From NCBI GenBank assembly GCA_003339415.1, contig PDHQ01000181.1, positions 1 through 64,000 of the forward strand: DNA of 64,000 nucleotides. Reading direction: 5' to 3'. A program made the position numbers and the translations under genes. Positions 23,497-35,245 of the stretch are shown here, in pieces. The DNA is from Ophiocordyceps camponoti-saundersi (nom. inval.). Its lineage: Eukaryota; Ascomycota; Sordariomycetes; Hypocreales; Ophiocordycipitaceae. A model generated the notes under the pieces. That model did no database searches. It was not told the DNA's origin and was given only the letters and a program-made list of their open reading frames with translations. Each line of letters opens with the position of its first letter. Positions within the stretch are counted from its first letter, which is position 1.

Positions 23497-25992
23497 ATGG
23501 AGAGACCAGCAAAGCGTCTCAAGACGGAAAAATCTCAGGAATTCTCATCTGATGAAAACGAGGACGAATCGGCAGTGTATGCGGACAGCCGTGGCCGTCA
23601 TCGAATTACGGAAGTCGAGAATGCCCTGCCTGCGACTCAAAACGAAGACGAGGCGGTAGAAGATTACGAGCTCATCAAGTCACAGCAGACGGACGGAGAG
23701 TCAAAATGGGTCAGAGGGAAGAGCTCCATCTATGTCGACGCCTTCAACCTTGCGCTGGATACCGTGCTCGAGCAGGAGTCGGAGCTATTCGATGAGAGGG
23801 AGAAGGAAGTCTTTGAACAGTGGCGAGGCTTGGATTACGAATCGCAGTATCTGTGAGTCGACATACTCGTGCTATTGAGCGTACGAGACGATGGCTAAAG
23901 ACGTGTGGATAGCTATGTTCGGCTGTTTCTTCGCAAGACCTGGGCATGGCACCGGTGCAGCCGGCTGCGATACCACTCCGACGTCTCGGACCTAGACGGA
24001 GCGATTGATTCGCTACAGAAACCGAGAGAGCTTCCCTATCTCGAAGCCTTCCAAGGTCCATCCGACTTTGACGTGGAGCCGTTTGGGCTCGGGGATAGCT
24101 TCTCGTTTGCGGACGCGTCTGAGGATCACATCACAAGCATGGAAGAAGCGGCATCGCTGCTCTATCTCGACGAGCTTAAGACGCTCGCCAAAGAGGCCAA
24201 GTTCCAGGGCCGCAACAAGGCCGAGCTGATCAAGGGTCTCTGCCGCACGAGCCAGCAGCAAGCCGGTCTGGCAGCCGTCGGCCTCCTCCGTCGACGCGAC
24301 TCGGACTCTCCGCGGCCGGCTCAGCTGAAAAGGGAGGACTCGAACAGGGAGCGACACTTTATGGGAAGGGTGATTGCGATGACGGGGCGGTGCATACGGC
24401 TTTCATCGTCGACGCAGAAGCTGTTTGAGCGCGTGCACCTCGTCTTTTACCGGTCGACGCAGTGGACGGAGAAGTCACTGACGACGGTGATCCTAGCCAA
24501 GATGGCTCGGAGGAACTTTCCAGAGTACATCGTCTGTCGAACGACGACCATCTTCGCCTCTCGCGCTCACCTGTTGGAGTACGAGGCAGCGATCCGGCTA
24601 GAAGCCGAAGTGGACGGCATCCTAGAAGGAAGCGGGACGCCGACGGAGGCGCAGATGCGGAGAATCGAGGACATTTCTCATAGGGTATTGCCCCGTTGGC
24701 GGACGCTCGTGGCCGAGGAGGATGACAAGGAGAGGACGGTGTACGAGATGGGCGAGGGACCTTACCTCCGACGCTTCAACCCGGCGCACTCCTACACGCG
24801 GATCCTGCACAAATCCCTGTGGGTGACGGGCCGTCGGAAGGAGTACGCCAAGGAACACGCGCTGCTGACGGAACTCCTGGCCCAGAGGCTCTTCCACCCG
24901 GCTAGAAGAGGAGCTTGGTACCAGCGTAAAGCGCTGGTGGAGGAGCATTACATGGCCGTCGCGGATAGGGTTGACGATGGCTTCCCTGCTGATGAGGACG
25001 CCGTCAAGAGGTGGAAGCGGTCGGCGGCGGCGACGTGCGAGGCTGGTCTCCAGGACCCGGACTGTCACCTCATCTTCCACCACGACCTGCAGAAACGGCT
25101 CGTGAAGCTGGAGAAGAAGCTCCGGATCCCGCGCAGGCTACAGCACGACTTTGGACACGTCCGGCTATCGGAGCCGGTAGAGATGACGATTGAAGGCATC
25201 CAGCTCAAGAAGCACGACTCATCCACCATGATAACCACCACCACATCAACAAACTCAACACCGACATCATCATCATCATCATCATCATCGCGACGAACCA
25301 TTTGGCTAGACGAGCAAGACCCAAGCCAAAGCTGCACAGTAGAAGAAATGTGCCTAAGCCACTTCCGCAACCAAGGCTGGAAAGGCTACCACTCAGAAGG
25401 CGGCATCGTCCGCACCCTCTTCGCCTACCTCTTCCACGACATACTCTTCTCCTACATGCCCAACGTCTTCCAAACAGCCTACCAGACCTGTCCTCTCGAC
25501 CTCTTCACCGACGCCTTCTTCCCGTCACGCTCGTCCGCCATCAACGCCCGACTAGCGGAGATTGCCAACGGGGAGGCCGGCGACATCGTCCGTCGCGTCT
25601 GGGCGGCTCATCACGAGAGGAGGCCGGTTGTGGCAGGGTTGGATTGGGATTTCGAGGTTGAGCATCTTATGGAGTTGGTCCGTTGCTTTCAGGGGGGGGC
25701 TCTGGCTTCCGTTTGTAAGGTTGTTGCGCAGGAGTATCGGCAGAGGGCCGGGGGGGTTCCGGATTTGTTGCTTTGGCGTTGTGGACGTCGTCGTCAGCTT
25801 GATGATGATGACGACGACGTTGGTGATGGTGATGGTGATGGTGATGAAGACGAAATCTTATTCGTCGAGGTCAAGAGTGCAAATGATCGACTCAGCGACT
25901 CGCAGAGACTCTGGATACATGCCCTCGCCGGCGCAGGCATCAAAGTGGCCTTGTGCAACGCCGTTGCCAGAGAGGTGAGAGTGCTGCCGTGA
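23497..25992 (+). CDS. fan1: FAN1-type structure-specific nuclease (VRR-NUC)
   Basis: Two exons (23497-23852, 23913-25992) give 811 aa. FAN1 is a 5' flap endo/exonuclease acting in interstrand-crosslink repair. Seen in order: an acidic N-terminus, the conserved FLRKTWAWHR stretch, a SAP-like helix pair (LDELKTLAKEAKFQGRNKAE) that would bind DNA, a long helical middle with TPR-like character, and a C-terminal VRR-NUC domain with GVPDLLLW and FVEVKS supplying the PD-(D/E)xK residues. Two low-complexity inserts are lineage features: Thr/Ser-rich near 25230-25290, and an Asp/Gly-rich stretch near 25798-25850 between the PD and ExK motifs. Confidence 0.92.
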
Positions 25993-26798
25993 TGATAGGG
26001 GGGGAAAAGGGGGGGGGGGGGGAGGAAGTGAGCTGTCGTGTCCTGTCTGTGTATACGGATATGCTGTACGTAGGTATGTGTGCACATATAGCATCCCTCT
26101 CACGTTCACTTACTGACTTGTCTCCCAGCATGTTACGAAACTACGAATCTATCAAGTAGATAGGTAGGCAAGTATGTATGTAAGTAGTAGGCATATACAT
26201 ACCTACATACATACGATGGTCATCAGTACGACTACGAATTCCATCAGTGAAGCCTTGATAAAGTCAAGGACAGAAACCCATCCATCCATCTATCCATCCA
26301 CAACCCAACAATCCCCATTCCAAAAAAAAACATCACCCATCTATCCATAAGGATACACACAAAGAACAAAGCCGACACTTTCCTCCCCTTTCCTTTCCCC
26401 AATCCCCTTTAAACCCCCTTCCTCACTCTCCCATTCCTTCCCCCCCCCTTCAACCAACCCTTACCATCTCCCGCGTCGTCGTTCCCGGGCGCTTAAACCA
26501 CCGACCAATGAAAAAGCCCGTGACCATAAAGCTTTCCCCCATCCCAGCCACACACACGCACCACCCACACCCGGCTTGGGCGCTTAGAAGGAAAAGCCGG
26601 CACCAGGGTTCTGGGTCGCCAATGACGGCCCCCGGTGTCAAGGGGGAAGGGGGGGTGTGTGTGTGTTTGCTTTGGGTTCCCCCCCCCCCCCCCTCGTTGC
26701 GTGCTAAGCGTGCTCTTAGGGGGAGGCGTGAGCGCAGAAATGGTGGAGAGGGGGGAAAGACTGAATGAGTGGGTGTAAGAGAGTGCGTGTGCGTGAGA

Positions 26799-26834
<36 letters not shown>

Positions 26835-26924
26835 AGGACATGAACAGCCGTCAGCTTATTAGCGGTCAGGCTTTAAAAAAAACACAATCCACGTGGATCG
26901 TGAACGTGTGTGTGAGAGAGAGAG

Positions 26925-26978
<54 letters not shown>

Positions 26979-27903
26979 GTTCCCACGACAAGTCGCTGGT
27001 CTGCTCGTCTGTCTGTACATACATACATATATCCCCTTCTCTGTCTGTCCGTCTGCCTATCTGTCTGACTGTCTGTAGGTAGTATATAGGACCATGTTTC
27101 TACACATGCTGCTCCGTTATATGTGCCAGGCCTCTCTGTCTGCCTCAAAGGCTTTGCCAGGCTCTGCCTCTCTGCCTCTCTGAGTCTTTCTGTATCTGCA
27201 TGTGCGTCGGACGTATCCGTAACGACAAGAAATGGGAAAGCAAAACAAACAGTAGCAGCACAACACACGCGACCTGCATCTCGGACGCTTCCGCCTATCA
27301 AGGCGCCATGTCCCACCGGCTTTCGCCTCGCACATGCCGCCGAGCCCAAGCTGTGGGTGAGCTCCATCGGCCGTGCCGCAAATCCCCCAAACCCTTCCGA
27401 CAGTTTCCGACGTGGGGAGAGAGAGATAGAAGAGGACATTTGGAAAGATGAAAAGGGAAATAAATAAAAGGGAAAAGCTTGAGATGGTTGTCGTGTCGTC
27501 CACACCCCCCCCTGGTCATGTCACACCCCTTTCACACGGCAGCGGTAAGACGAAAAACGCCATCAAAACACCTTGTCTGGCTCTCATCTCGCCAGTACAT
27601 GACTTGCGCCGCCGCCGCGACGTGGTCCCTCCATTATGGCTTGACAAGGGAAAAAAAAAGCTTCGGAAAAAGGAAAAAAAAAAGATAGCCCTCAGACGGG
27701 CGTCTCGAGCCCAAGCGCATGCGTTGGCCGAGCCGTAACCGCCGTCAGGGCTGCCTCCGTGTCATGATATGCGCCGTCGCGAATCCCATAGACGGGTCAA
27801 GCCCCCTCCCCAAGAAAAATAGTCATTGCGCTTCGTCATGCCACCGAGACTCAACTCGCTCCGTCATGCCACCGACACTCAGCTCGCTGCAAAAAAAAAA
27901 AAA
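25993..27903. other. 1.9-kb low-complexity spacer
   Basis: Holds the 3' ends of two convergent genes. Contents: a G-run at 26008-26022, a C-run near 26680-26693, (GA)n at about 26803-26830 and 26936-26972, and short tetranucleotide tracts (ATAC, CTGT). ORFs here are repeat-derived or lack any domain. Confidence 0.55.
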
Positions 27904-28524
27904 TCAGTCCAGCTTGCGTCGCTTGCCTCTGGGTGCCGGGTCCATCTTGGGCGTGTAAGTGACGGTCCTGGTGACCACCTCCCGGATGTGGCGCACGCTG
28001 GTCCGGGCGGGCTTGTGCTTGACGTCGGCGAAGCGGGCCTTGAGAGCGGCGTCCCAGTCAAAGGCCGGCCGGACGGAGCGGGCGCTCCAGGGCGAACTGA
28101 TGCCGGCGCTGAGGGGCGAGTCGAAGCTGGAGCTGTGCGAGAGTTTGAGGCTTGGGAAGGAGGTGGCACCGGCGGGCGGGGCCGACATGGGCGTCAGCGT
28201 CGGGTAAGGACTGGGTGGAATAACGGCCGAGCCCGTGGTTGGTGGAGACTCTTTGCTGCTGGACGGGGATGAGGGAGGCGATGAGTTGGATGACGCGTCC
28301 GTGTCGGGGCCGACGGCAGGTGAGCCGCGGGACATGGCCTTGGACAGGAAGTCGGTATAAGCCGAGGGTGGACTGATGGGCGTCCTGATATAGTCTGGAT
28401 CAGGCTTGCAGACCAGATGAAGGGCTGAAAGAGGCGTAGCCGTTGTTGCCGAAGCAATTTCCGACGGAAACGTGGCCGTGACGGGCGTGGAGAGCTTCTC
28501 CAACTTGGGTTTGACGGCCGGCAT
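27904..28524 (-). CDS. Unrecognised fungal protein, Ser/Pro-rich with conserved-looking basic C-terminus
   Basis: A 206-aa ORF. I do not recognise a named family. The N-terminal 30 residues are Lys/Thr-rich, residues about 30-130 are Ser/Pro-rich and disordered, and the last 60 look constrained: FDWDAALKARFADVK, then an Arg/Val-rich stretch and a terminal RGKRRKLD that resembles a nuclear localisation signal. The frame stays open upstream for seven codons to a TTAACAG that could be a splice acceptor (exon start 28545), so the annotated Met may not be the true start and an upstream exon may exist. A nuclear location is only inferred from the basic tail. Confidence 0.6.
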   Translation of the reverse strand: MPAVKPKLEKLSTPVTATFPSEIASATTATPLSALHLVCKPDPDYIRTPISPPSAYTDFLSKAMSRGSPAVGPDTDASSNSSPPSSPSSSKESPPTTGSAVIPPSPYPTLTPMSAPPAGATSFPSLKLSHSSSFDSPLSAGISSPWSARSVRPAFDWDAALKARFADVKHKPARTSVRHIREVVTRTVTYTPKMDPAPRGKRRKLD

Positions 28525-29606
28525 GTTGAAGTTGAGTGGGAAGTTCTGTTAAGCAGAGAGACAGAGAGGGGGAGACTCGGTGCGGGAGGTATAATATATA
28601 TGGATGAGTGATGGGTAGGTGACAGAGAATGGGGGAAATTATCAGGATGATATGCAGCCGAGGCGACCGGAGGCGAAGCGGAACGGGGCTTTGTCTCGTC
28701 GTAACCTCCCCCGGTTCGAGTGCGTGTCAGTGTGTGTGAGAAAGAGAGAAAGAGAGAGAGCTGTCTCACTCGCTCAGACTCTCACACTCTCCCGACGCGC
28801 AGAACATGCAACACCAAAGCGAGCGTACCAGTGGCCAACGTGCGGCGGGATAGAGCGAGGAAGGGAGAGGTAGTGAAAAAGAGAGTAAGAGAGAGTGTGT
28901 ATGGATATGTATGTAGGTATGTATGTATGTGTGTGAGCGAGAAAAGCGATAGGGAGAGGAGGCTTATTATGTAGTAAGGTAGGTAGTTAGGTAGGTAGGC
29001 AGGCAGGCATGTATGTAGTATGTATGTTGCATGTAGGCAGCTTCGGAGCCTGGTCTTCTTGGCGACGAAGCAGGGAGAGGCCTGGAGATGCGCCGATGCG
29101 CTGGATCTGACGTCGAACCGGGGTGAAGAGAGGACGAGAAGGAAGAAGATTGGAAGAGAAGAAGGGCAGAGAGGGAGGGAAGGCGAAACTATGTAAGGAA
29201 GTAGAAAGACTTGAAGGAAGAAGACCAACAACAGCGTCAATCATAAGGCGAGGAGAGAATGATTCAAGCGCCGGACAGCGTGACGACGAACCGATGCAAA
29301 GCCGCCATGACCATGGTGTTTTTCTTGAGCAGGGGGGGGTTTTCTCTTGTGCGTCTGTGTCTCCGTCTCCGTCTTTGTGTCTGCAGTCTGTGTTTTTGCC
29401 TTTGGCGGCACGGATGGAAGGTGCACTGCATACAACGTAGAGCCCAGGAGGGAGGGAAGGGAAGGCGCGCGCCGCCGCGGGTCTGCGGGGGTCGTGGAGA
29501 TGGCAGGAGCGGCCAAGAGAGGGGCGGCAGGCGTGCGATTGGTGGGGGTGAGGGGGGGGGGGGGGGGGGGGAGAAGAGGGGGGGGGGGGGGGGGGGGGGG
29601 GGGGGT

Positions 29607-29645
<39 letters not shown>

Positions 29646-31922
29646 AGAAAGAGGGGGATGGGAGGTGGGGGGGTGCGTTTATTATCTGTGCATCTTTGTG
29701 AGTGAGTGTCCAATCATACCTACACACCTACCTCCTACCTGCAGGCCACAACCTACCTACTACGATATGCTGCCCGTACGGAGATGTTGAAAAAAAAACA
29801 ACAGTGGGAAAGGAAGTAAAGGAAAGGAGAGAAAGGCAGAGAGAGAGAGAGAGAGAGAAAGAAGATACATAACCATTCCTTCCTTCCCTGCTACTGTTTG
29901 AGATCAAGGCCGGGTCAGAAGCGCTGTGGAAGTGAGTGACTGACTGGGGTAGCTTAGTTTGTTGTAGATGTTAGACCAAAAATAGCCCTCTTCTCTTCTC
30001 CTCCCCCCCCCATCACATCAACGAACCTCCCCCTTCTTCTCTCTGCCGATTGGGCAACGACGCAACTCACTAACAAGAAACAACCGCCCTCGGGCTGCCG
30101 CACAGTGTCCGTCTCTCTCTTTGTCTTCCTTCGCCTCTCTCGTTCTCTACATACTACTCCGTACTCCACTCCACTCCACGTTCCGTCTCCCCCCCCCGTC
30201 TTCTCCAAGGCTCCATCGAAACATCGCCTGCTTTAAGCTTTTCGCCAAGGCTCGCAAAAGCGACGACCCAAGAACGACGACGACCCATGAGCAACGACGT
30301 CGACGTCAGAGACAGGCAGACAGACAAGAGAAGAAACCCGACAACCGGATCCTACCCCTACCTACCTAGGTACGCAAGAGACCTACCTCTTTTACATACA
30401 TACTAACATACGGATATAGACAAACAACTTACCCATTACCTACCAACACACCACTCATGCATGTGCTTATTGGATATAAACGCAACAAACACCCAATCCC
30501 TCTTCTTCTCCCACTCACCACCCGACTCCATTACCTAGTTCCCTACCTACCTACCTACCTACCTACCTAGCAAGTAGTTAGTTATACGGAGTTAGTTACC
30601 CGTTAGTTTAGACCAAGTTACGGAGTACATACAGTTAAGCCACCCATCCAGACACTCCCCCAGTTCAAACAACAAGGCGCCGCAAAGAAACTCAAAAGAA
30701 ACAAAGAAACCCCCCTACACAAACAACACCAATCACCATCCGCCATAACCGCCCCGGCGAATCGCCAGAAAATCCCGACCGACACGCGGCACCGACGACA
30801 CGCGGCCCCCTCCTTTATCTCGTCTCACCCTTTTTCCCTTTCAAAGTGCTTTCCCATCTTCTTCTGCCGCTGCCGCTGCCGCTTCTTTTTCGTCGTCTTC
30901 TTCTTCTTCCTCCTCTTCCTCTCGTCGTCAACCCTTCTTCTCCCCTCACGCCACCATGCTGCCGCCGCCGCCGCCTTCTTTGCGCGCGCCTCTTAAACTG
31001 CTGCTAGCCCATCTTCTTCTATTTAGTCACTTCTGTCGAGCCGCGCGCACTTCTTACTCACTCTGTCATGCCTTTTTCTTATAACCACATCCTCTCGCCT
31101 TCCTTGACGCCAGCCTCTTCTATCCCCGACCCAATTCTTCTTTTAACCGCCCGTCCAGACCTGTCTGGTCAACTGCTCAACCCGTAGCTATGTATGTATG
31201 CTGCATGCGTCTATCGTGAGCCGCTGGCACATACACACATAGTAAGTATACCCGTAAGTTTATACACACATTCGCCTCGCCCGCTTCAACTTCAGCTTTA
31301 TTGTCGTCACCTTGTCTCACCGACAGTCACCTGGCCGCCGCCTCGAGCAGGTCTGAGGAAGGAGAAGACGGGGAGGACGGAGCGCATTATGCCATGGCGG
31401 CAGTAAACCATATACAACAATAGAGAGTAGGGTATCCATCGCATCAAATCATCCATGCATTCTGTCCGTCCACTCTTCCGTCGAGCTCCACACACCATGC
31501 AATGCCATGCAGTTGCCGGCCCCGTGCCGTGTTAACCAGAGAGGCCACCGTCAAAGAGGAAGATGCTCGGAAGAAACAAGTCCGCCCACGCTCCCGTCGG
31601 CTGGCTCATAACCGTCGGCTGCCATGGGGCACACTCTCGGCTTGAAGCTCTTGTTCCGTCAACGACAGGGACCGAGACGTTCGAAAGCGAGAGGCAGAGC
31701 CGGAAAGGGGGTAGTGGGGGGTGAAAGGGATGTAGAGGGGGAGAAGGGGGGGAAGTGAGTGAGAGAAAACAGAGAGGGGGGCTACGAGGAGGCAGACATA
31801 GCTCTCCCTCTTTCGCCTTTCCTCCCCCCATCCGCCACACATCACATGTGTCGCACGCGCTGCCCGAGAGGGTCTCTCATGGGCAGTACCTCGGCTGCTA
31901 ATGGGAGCAACGAGCCGGGCTG
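28525..31922. other. 3.4-kb spacer with extreme G-tract
   Basis: No gene was recognised. Contents: (GTAT)n tracts near 28910-29030, a nearly pure poly-G block at 29552-29644, GA repeats near 29838-29858, TACCTACC tracts near 30355-30370 and 30540-30570, and CT-rich stretches at 30850-30960. The region likely includes a long 5' leader of the 206-aa gene and the 3' flank of HapB. Confidence 0.55.
29552..29644. repeat. Poly(G) tract
   Basis: About 93 bases of G with only a few interruptions. It would form G-quadruplexes on the plus strand, or may be partly a sequencing artefact. Its true length should not be trusted. Confidence 0.8.
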
Positions 31923-32921
31923 TCAGCCGTCGTCCGCGTCTCCGGCATCCCCGGCGCTACTGGCGCTTGTCTTCGATTTCTTATTAGGAGACCCGGAGCC
32001 GGCTTCGGACTTGCGCTTCGTACCTGCAGAGTCCGCCGCTTTGGCCCCAACTGCGTCGCCGCCTTCTGTCTTGCCCACGTCTTCCACCTTGGCGTCCTTC
32101 TCCATCGCTGCGACCTCATCGGCCGTCAGGAAGCGGCCGCCGGGCCCGCGAGGCCGGCGCATCGCGTGGTTGTGGCGCGATTCGTGAAGGTACGGTTTTC
32201 GACCCTTGGACGTCAACCGCAGCTGTTCCTCTAGCCGTTGACGGGCAACTCGTCGCTTGAGGATGCGATGAAACTGCTTGGCGTTGACGTAGAGTGGTGA
32301 CTCCTCGGCCGCGCCCGAGGGCATCTCCGGTGATTGGGGATGCTGCATCGGCTGGCCGGGCGGGATCGGGGGCGGCGCCACACCCGGACGCGGCCCGCCG
32401 TGGTTTACCATACCCGGAGCGCTGGGCATGCCGGGGCTGCTGACTTGGCTCATCCGCCGGGCGGCGGGTATTTGGGACAGCGAGTTTATCCGCGGCGACT
32501 GGCGGCTGTCCTTTTTGGAGCCGTCGCCCGCCATTCTGGGGGAGCTTTGCGACATGCTGGGGTCCGAGTGCATGTAAGGGTAGCTTGATCCCGAGGCTGC
32601 AGCTGTAGCAGCCATTGCGGCCGCCTGGATGCCCGGCATGCCGTAGGGAACCTGCTGCATGCCCTGTTGGGGCACGCCGTATTGCGGCTGGTACATCTGG
32701 TGCTGACTCGGCTGCTGTTGCTGTTGCTGTTGCTGCTGCTGGGACTGCGACTGCGACTGCGACTGCTGGTTCTGCGAGTTGAGCAGCGGCGACGAGTGCA
32801 CCGAATGCTGGCCAATGCTGTGGTTGGTCGGCGACGTGATACCGGCGCTTGCTCCCGAGCTGGCGTAACCCGAGTTCGTGTTCTGTTGTTGCTGTGGTGG
32901 GTATTGCGCGTATTCCATCAT
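31923..32921 (-). CDS. hapB: CCAAT-binding factor subunit B (NF-YA/HAP2 family)
   Basis: A single exon of 332 aa. HapB is the sequence-specific subunit of the CCAAT-binding complex and joins HapC/HapE in the nucleus. Residues 1-200 are Gln-, Ser- and Pro-rich, with a pure Gln run at about 61-70. The conserved core at about 208-266 has both halves: the subunit-association helix (PLYVNAKQFHRILKRRVARQ) and the DNA-contact half (YLHESRHNHAMRRPRGPGGR) with its invariant His and Arg residues. The basic KRKSEAGSGSPNKKSK tail is a likely nuclear signal. The start is the tandem ATG at 32921, giving the MMEY opening typical of filamentous fungi. The gene is isolated, with more than 5 kb of non-coding DNA upstream. 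Confidence 0.95.
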   Translation of the reverse strand: MMEYAQYPPQQQQNTNSGYASSGASAGITSPTNHSIGQHSVHSSPLLNSQNQQSQSQSQSQQQQQQQQQQPSQHQMYQPQYGVPQQGMQQVPYGMPGIQAAAMAATAAASGSSYPYMHSDPSMSQSSPRMAGDGSKKDSRQSPRINSLSQIPAARRMSQVSSPGMPSAPGMVNHGGPRPGVAPPPIPPGQPMQHPQSPEMPSGAAEESPLYVNAKQFHRILKRRVARQRLEEQLRLTSKGRKPYLHESRHNHAMRRPRGPGGRFLTADEVAAMEKDAKVEDVGKTEGGDAVGAKAADSAGTKRKSEAGSGSPNKKSKTSASSAGDAGDADDG

Positions 32922-34365
32922 CCCGCAGGACGACGACGAGGTCGCGAGAGCGTCGCGAATTCCTCGACGCTATTCGCCCCGCCCCTCTCCGATTGAGGCT
33001 CCCAAGACCGGACGAATGAGGGTGACTGGGCGGGACCGCACGATAGAAAAGTAGCTGGCTGCAGGCACGGACCTGACCATCCAGCGAATACTGGGGTTTT
33101 TTAAAAAAGCGCCGACTGTCTCTTGGGTATGGTTGGGCACTCGGGAGACGTCCCCCAGGTCGCCTTGGGTATGATGAAAGCAGGCACCCAATCTATCGGA
33201 AATGTGTGGATGAGCTGGCAGTTGTAGCTGTTGGGATGTCGTAGCTCTCGGTCAAGGTACATGCACGCTGATGTCGCGGCCGCTGCGGAGAGGGGAACAA
33301 GTTGGGAGGATGGGGTCCCACGTGATGGGGAGTCCCCTATCGACAGTGTGACTGAGGCGGGAAGAAGCGAAGCGATGGGGTGCCGTCTGTCCAACCAGAA
33401 TCGTTAGCCACGGACGAAACGGGCGAGCGAGTCAGGGGGGGCTGGCGCCGAAGCGGACGTCGTCGGCGCTTGGGAGCCACACTCGCGATGCGTTGGCAAA
33501 CCCTCTTCTGCTGCATGACGGAAACCTGCACACCAGCAAGCACCGGCGGCCTGGTCGCAGACGAGCGGAAGAGGCCTGAGGCAACGCCTGCAACACTCCG
33601 CCATCGCCACCCATCTGGGGACTTTGGTAGACGGAATAGGCACCTTGACCGAGGGGAGGAGTGACGTGGGATCGACAGTAACATACGGGGAAGAGGGTGG
33701 GAATCGGGCAGCTGGCTGGGAGTACCTTGTCCAGGGGCAATGCAGCAGCACTTGCTGAGGTGATCAGAGGCGGACTTCATTGAACCAAAGGGGTGGGGGG
33801 AGAATGATGACTGAGAGAGAGGGGATGAAAGAGGACTGTATGTGTGTAGGTAGGCAGGTAGGTAAAGGCGGGTAGGGTAGGGGGGTGAAGGCGGTAGGTA
33901 GGTAGGTAGGTAGGTAGGTAGGTAGGTAGAAATGCATGCTATGACCTCGATGCAACGGCCAGGGACGAATGCAACCAAGCCGGTCGCGGGACGGTTGCGA
34001 CGCGGCTGACAAGCATCGCGCTTCTTTTCTTTCTTCTACGTACCTTGTTGATGCCTCGTGCAACGGGGGCCTGGGACGCGGCGAGAGCTCAATGATTGAT
34101 TAATGGCAGCAAAGATGGCAAGGGCTGAGCGCCGCAGCCGCGCGCTGTCACCTGACGACGAAGAGGGCCAATGGAGATGGCGAAGCCGAGGCTGGAGACG
34201 ATGTAGTGGCGATGGGCTGCTGAGCGATTTCGTCGCGCTGATTTGCTGCCGAAGGAGAGGGGGGGGGGGGGGGGGGGGGGCGCCGGGCCGCGGTTTAGGT
34301 GCAGACCCGGCTTTTTGATGGGCCCTGCCCGGGCGGGGGGGTGCGGCGGGCGGCGTCGAGGGGGG
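32922..34365. other. HapB upstream region
   Basis: No gene was recognised. Contains a GTAG tetranucleotide array at about 33893-33928 and a G-run near 34260-34280, then G-rich sequence running into the gap. Short ORFs on both strands show no domain. It probably holds the HapB promoter and leader. Confidence 0.5.
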
Positions 34366-35149
34366 NNNNNNNNNNNNNNNNNNNNNNNNNNNNNNNNNNN
34401 NNNNNNNNNNNNNNNNNNNNNNNNNNNNNNNNNNNNNNNNNNNNNNNNNNNNNNNNNNNNNNNNNNNNNNNNNNNNNNNNNNNNNNNNNNNNNNNNNNNN
34501 NNNNNNNNNNNNNNNNNNNNNNNNNNNNNNNNNNNNNNNNNNNNNNNNNNNNNNNNNNNNNNNNNNNNNNNNNNNNNNNNNNNNNNNNNNNNNNNNNNNN
34601 NNNNNNNNNNNNNNNNNNNNNNNNNNNNNNNNNNNNNNNNNNNNNNNNNNNNNNNNNNNNNNNNNNNNNNNNNNNNNNNNNNNNNNNNNNNNNNNNNNNN
34701 NNNNNNNNNNNNNNNNNNNNNNNNNNNNNNNNNNNNNNNNNNNNNNNNNNNNNNNNNNNNNNNNNNNNNNNNNNNNNNNNNNNNNNNNNNNNNNNNNNNN
34801 NNNNNNNNNNNNNNNNNNNNNNNNNNNNNNNNNNNNNNNNNNNNNNNNNNNNNNNNNNNNNNNNNNNNNNNNNNNNNNNNNNNNNNNNNNNNNNNNNNNN
34901 NNNNNNNNNNNNNNNNNNNNNNNNNNNNNNNNNNNNNNNNNNNNNNNNNNNNNNNNNNNNNNNNNNNNNNNNNNNNNNNNNNNNNNNNNNNNNNNNNNNN
35001 NNNNNNNNNNNNNNNNNNNNNNNNNNNNNNNNNNNNNNNNNNNNNNNNNNNNNNNNNNNNNNNNNNNNNNNNNNNNNNNNNNNNNNNNNNNNNNNNNNNN
35101 NNNNNNNNNNNNNNNNNNNNNNNNNNNNNNNNNNNNNNNNNNNNNNNNN
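34366..35149. other. Assembly gap (784 N)
   Basis: A run of N flanked on both sides by G-rich sequence (34359-34365 and 35150-35244). Long ORFs spanning it are artefacts of reading N codons. Any gene here is invisible. Confidence 0.99.
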
Positions 35150-35166
35150 GGGGGGCGGGGGGGGGG

Positions 35167-35200
<34 letters not shown>

Positions 35201-35205
35201 CGGGT

Positions 35206-35244
<39 letters not shown>
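35150..35244. repeat. Poly(G) tract at gap edge
   Basis: About 95 bases, almost all G with a few C and one T, directly abutting the N run. Probably the cause of the assembly break. Confidence 0.85.

Positions 35245-35245
<1 letters not shown>

Noticed and set aside
29264..29790. Poly-Pro / poly-Gly ORFs
   Set aside because: Direct translation of the poly-G tract.
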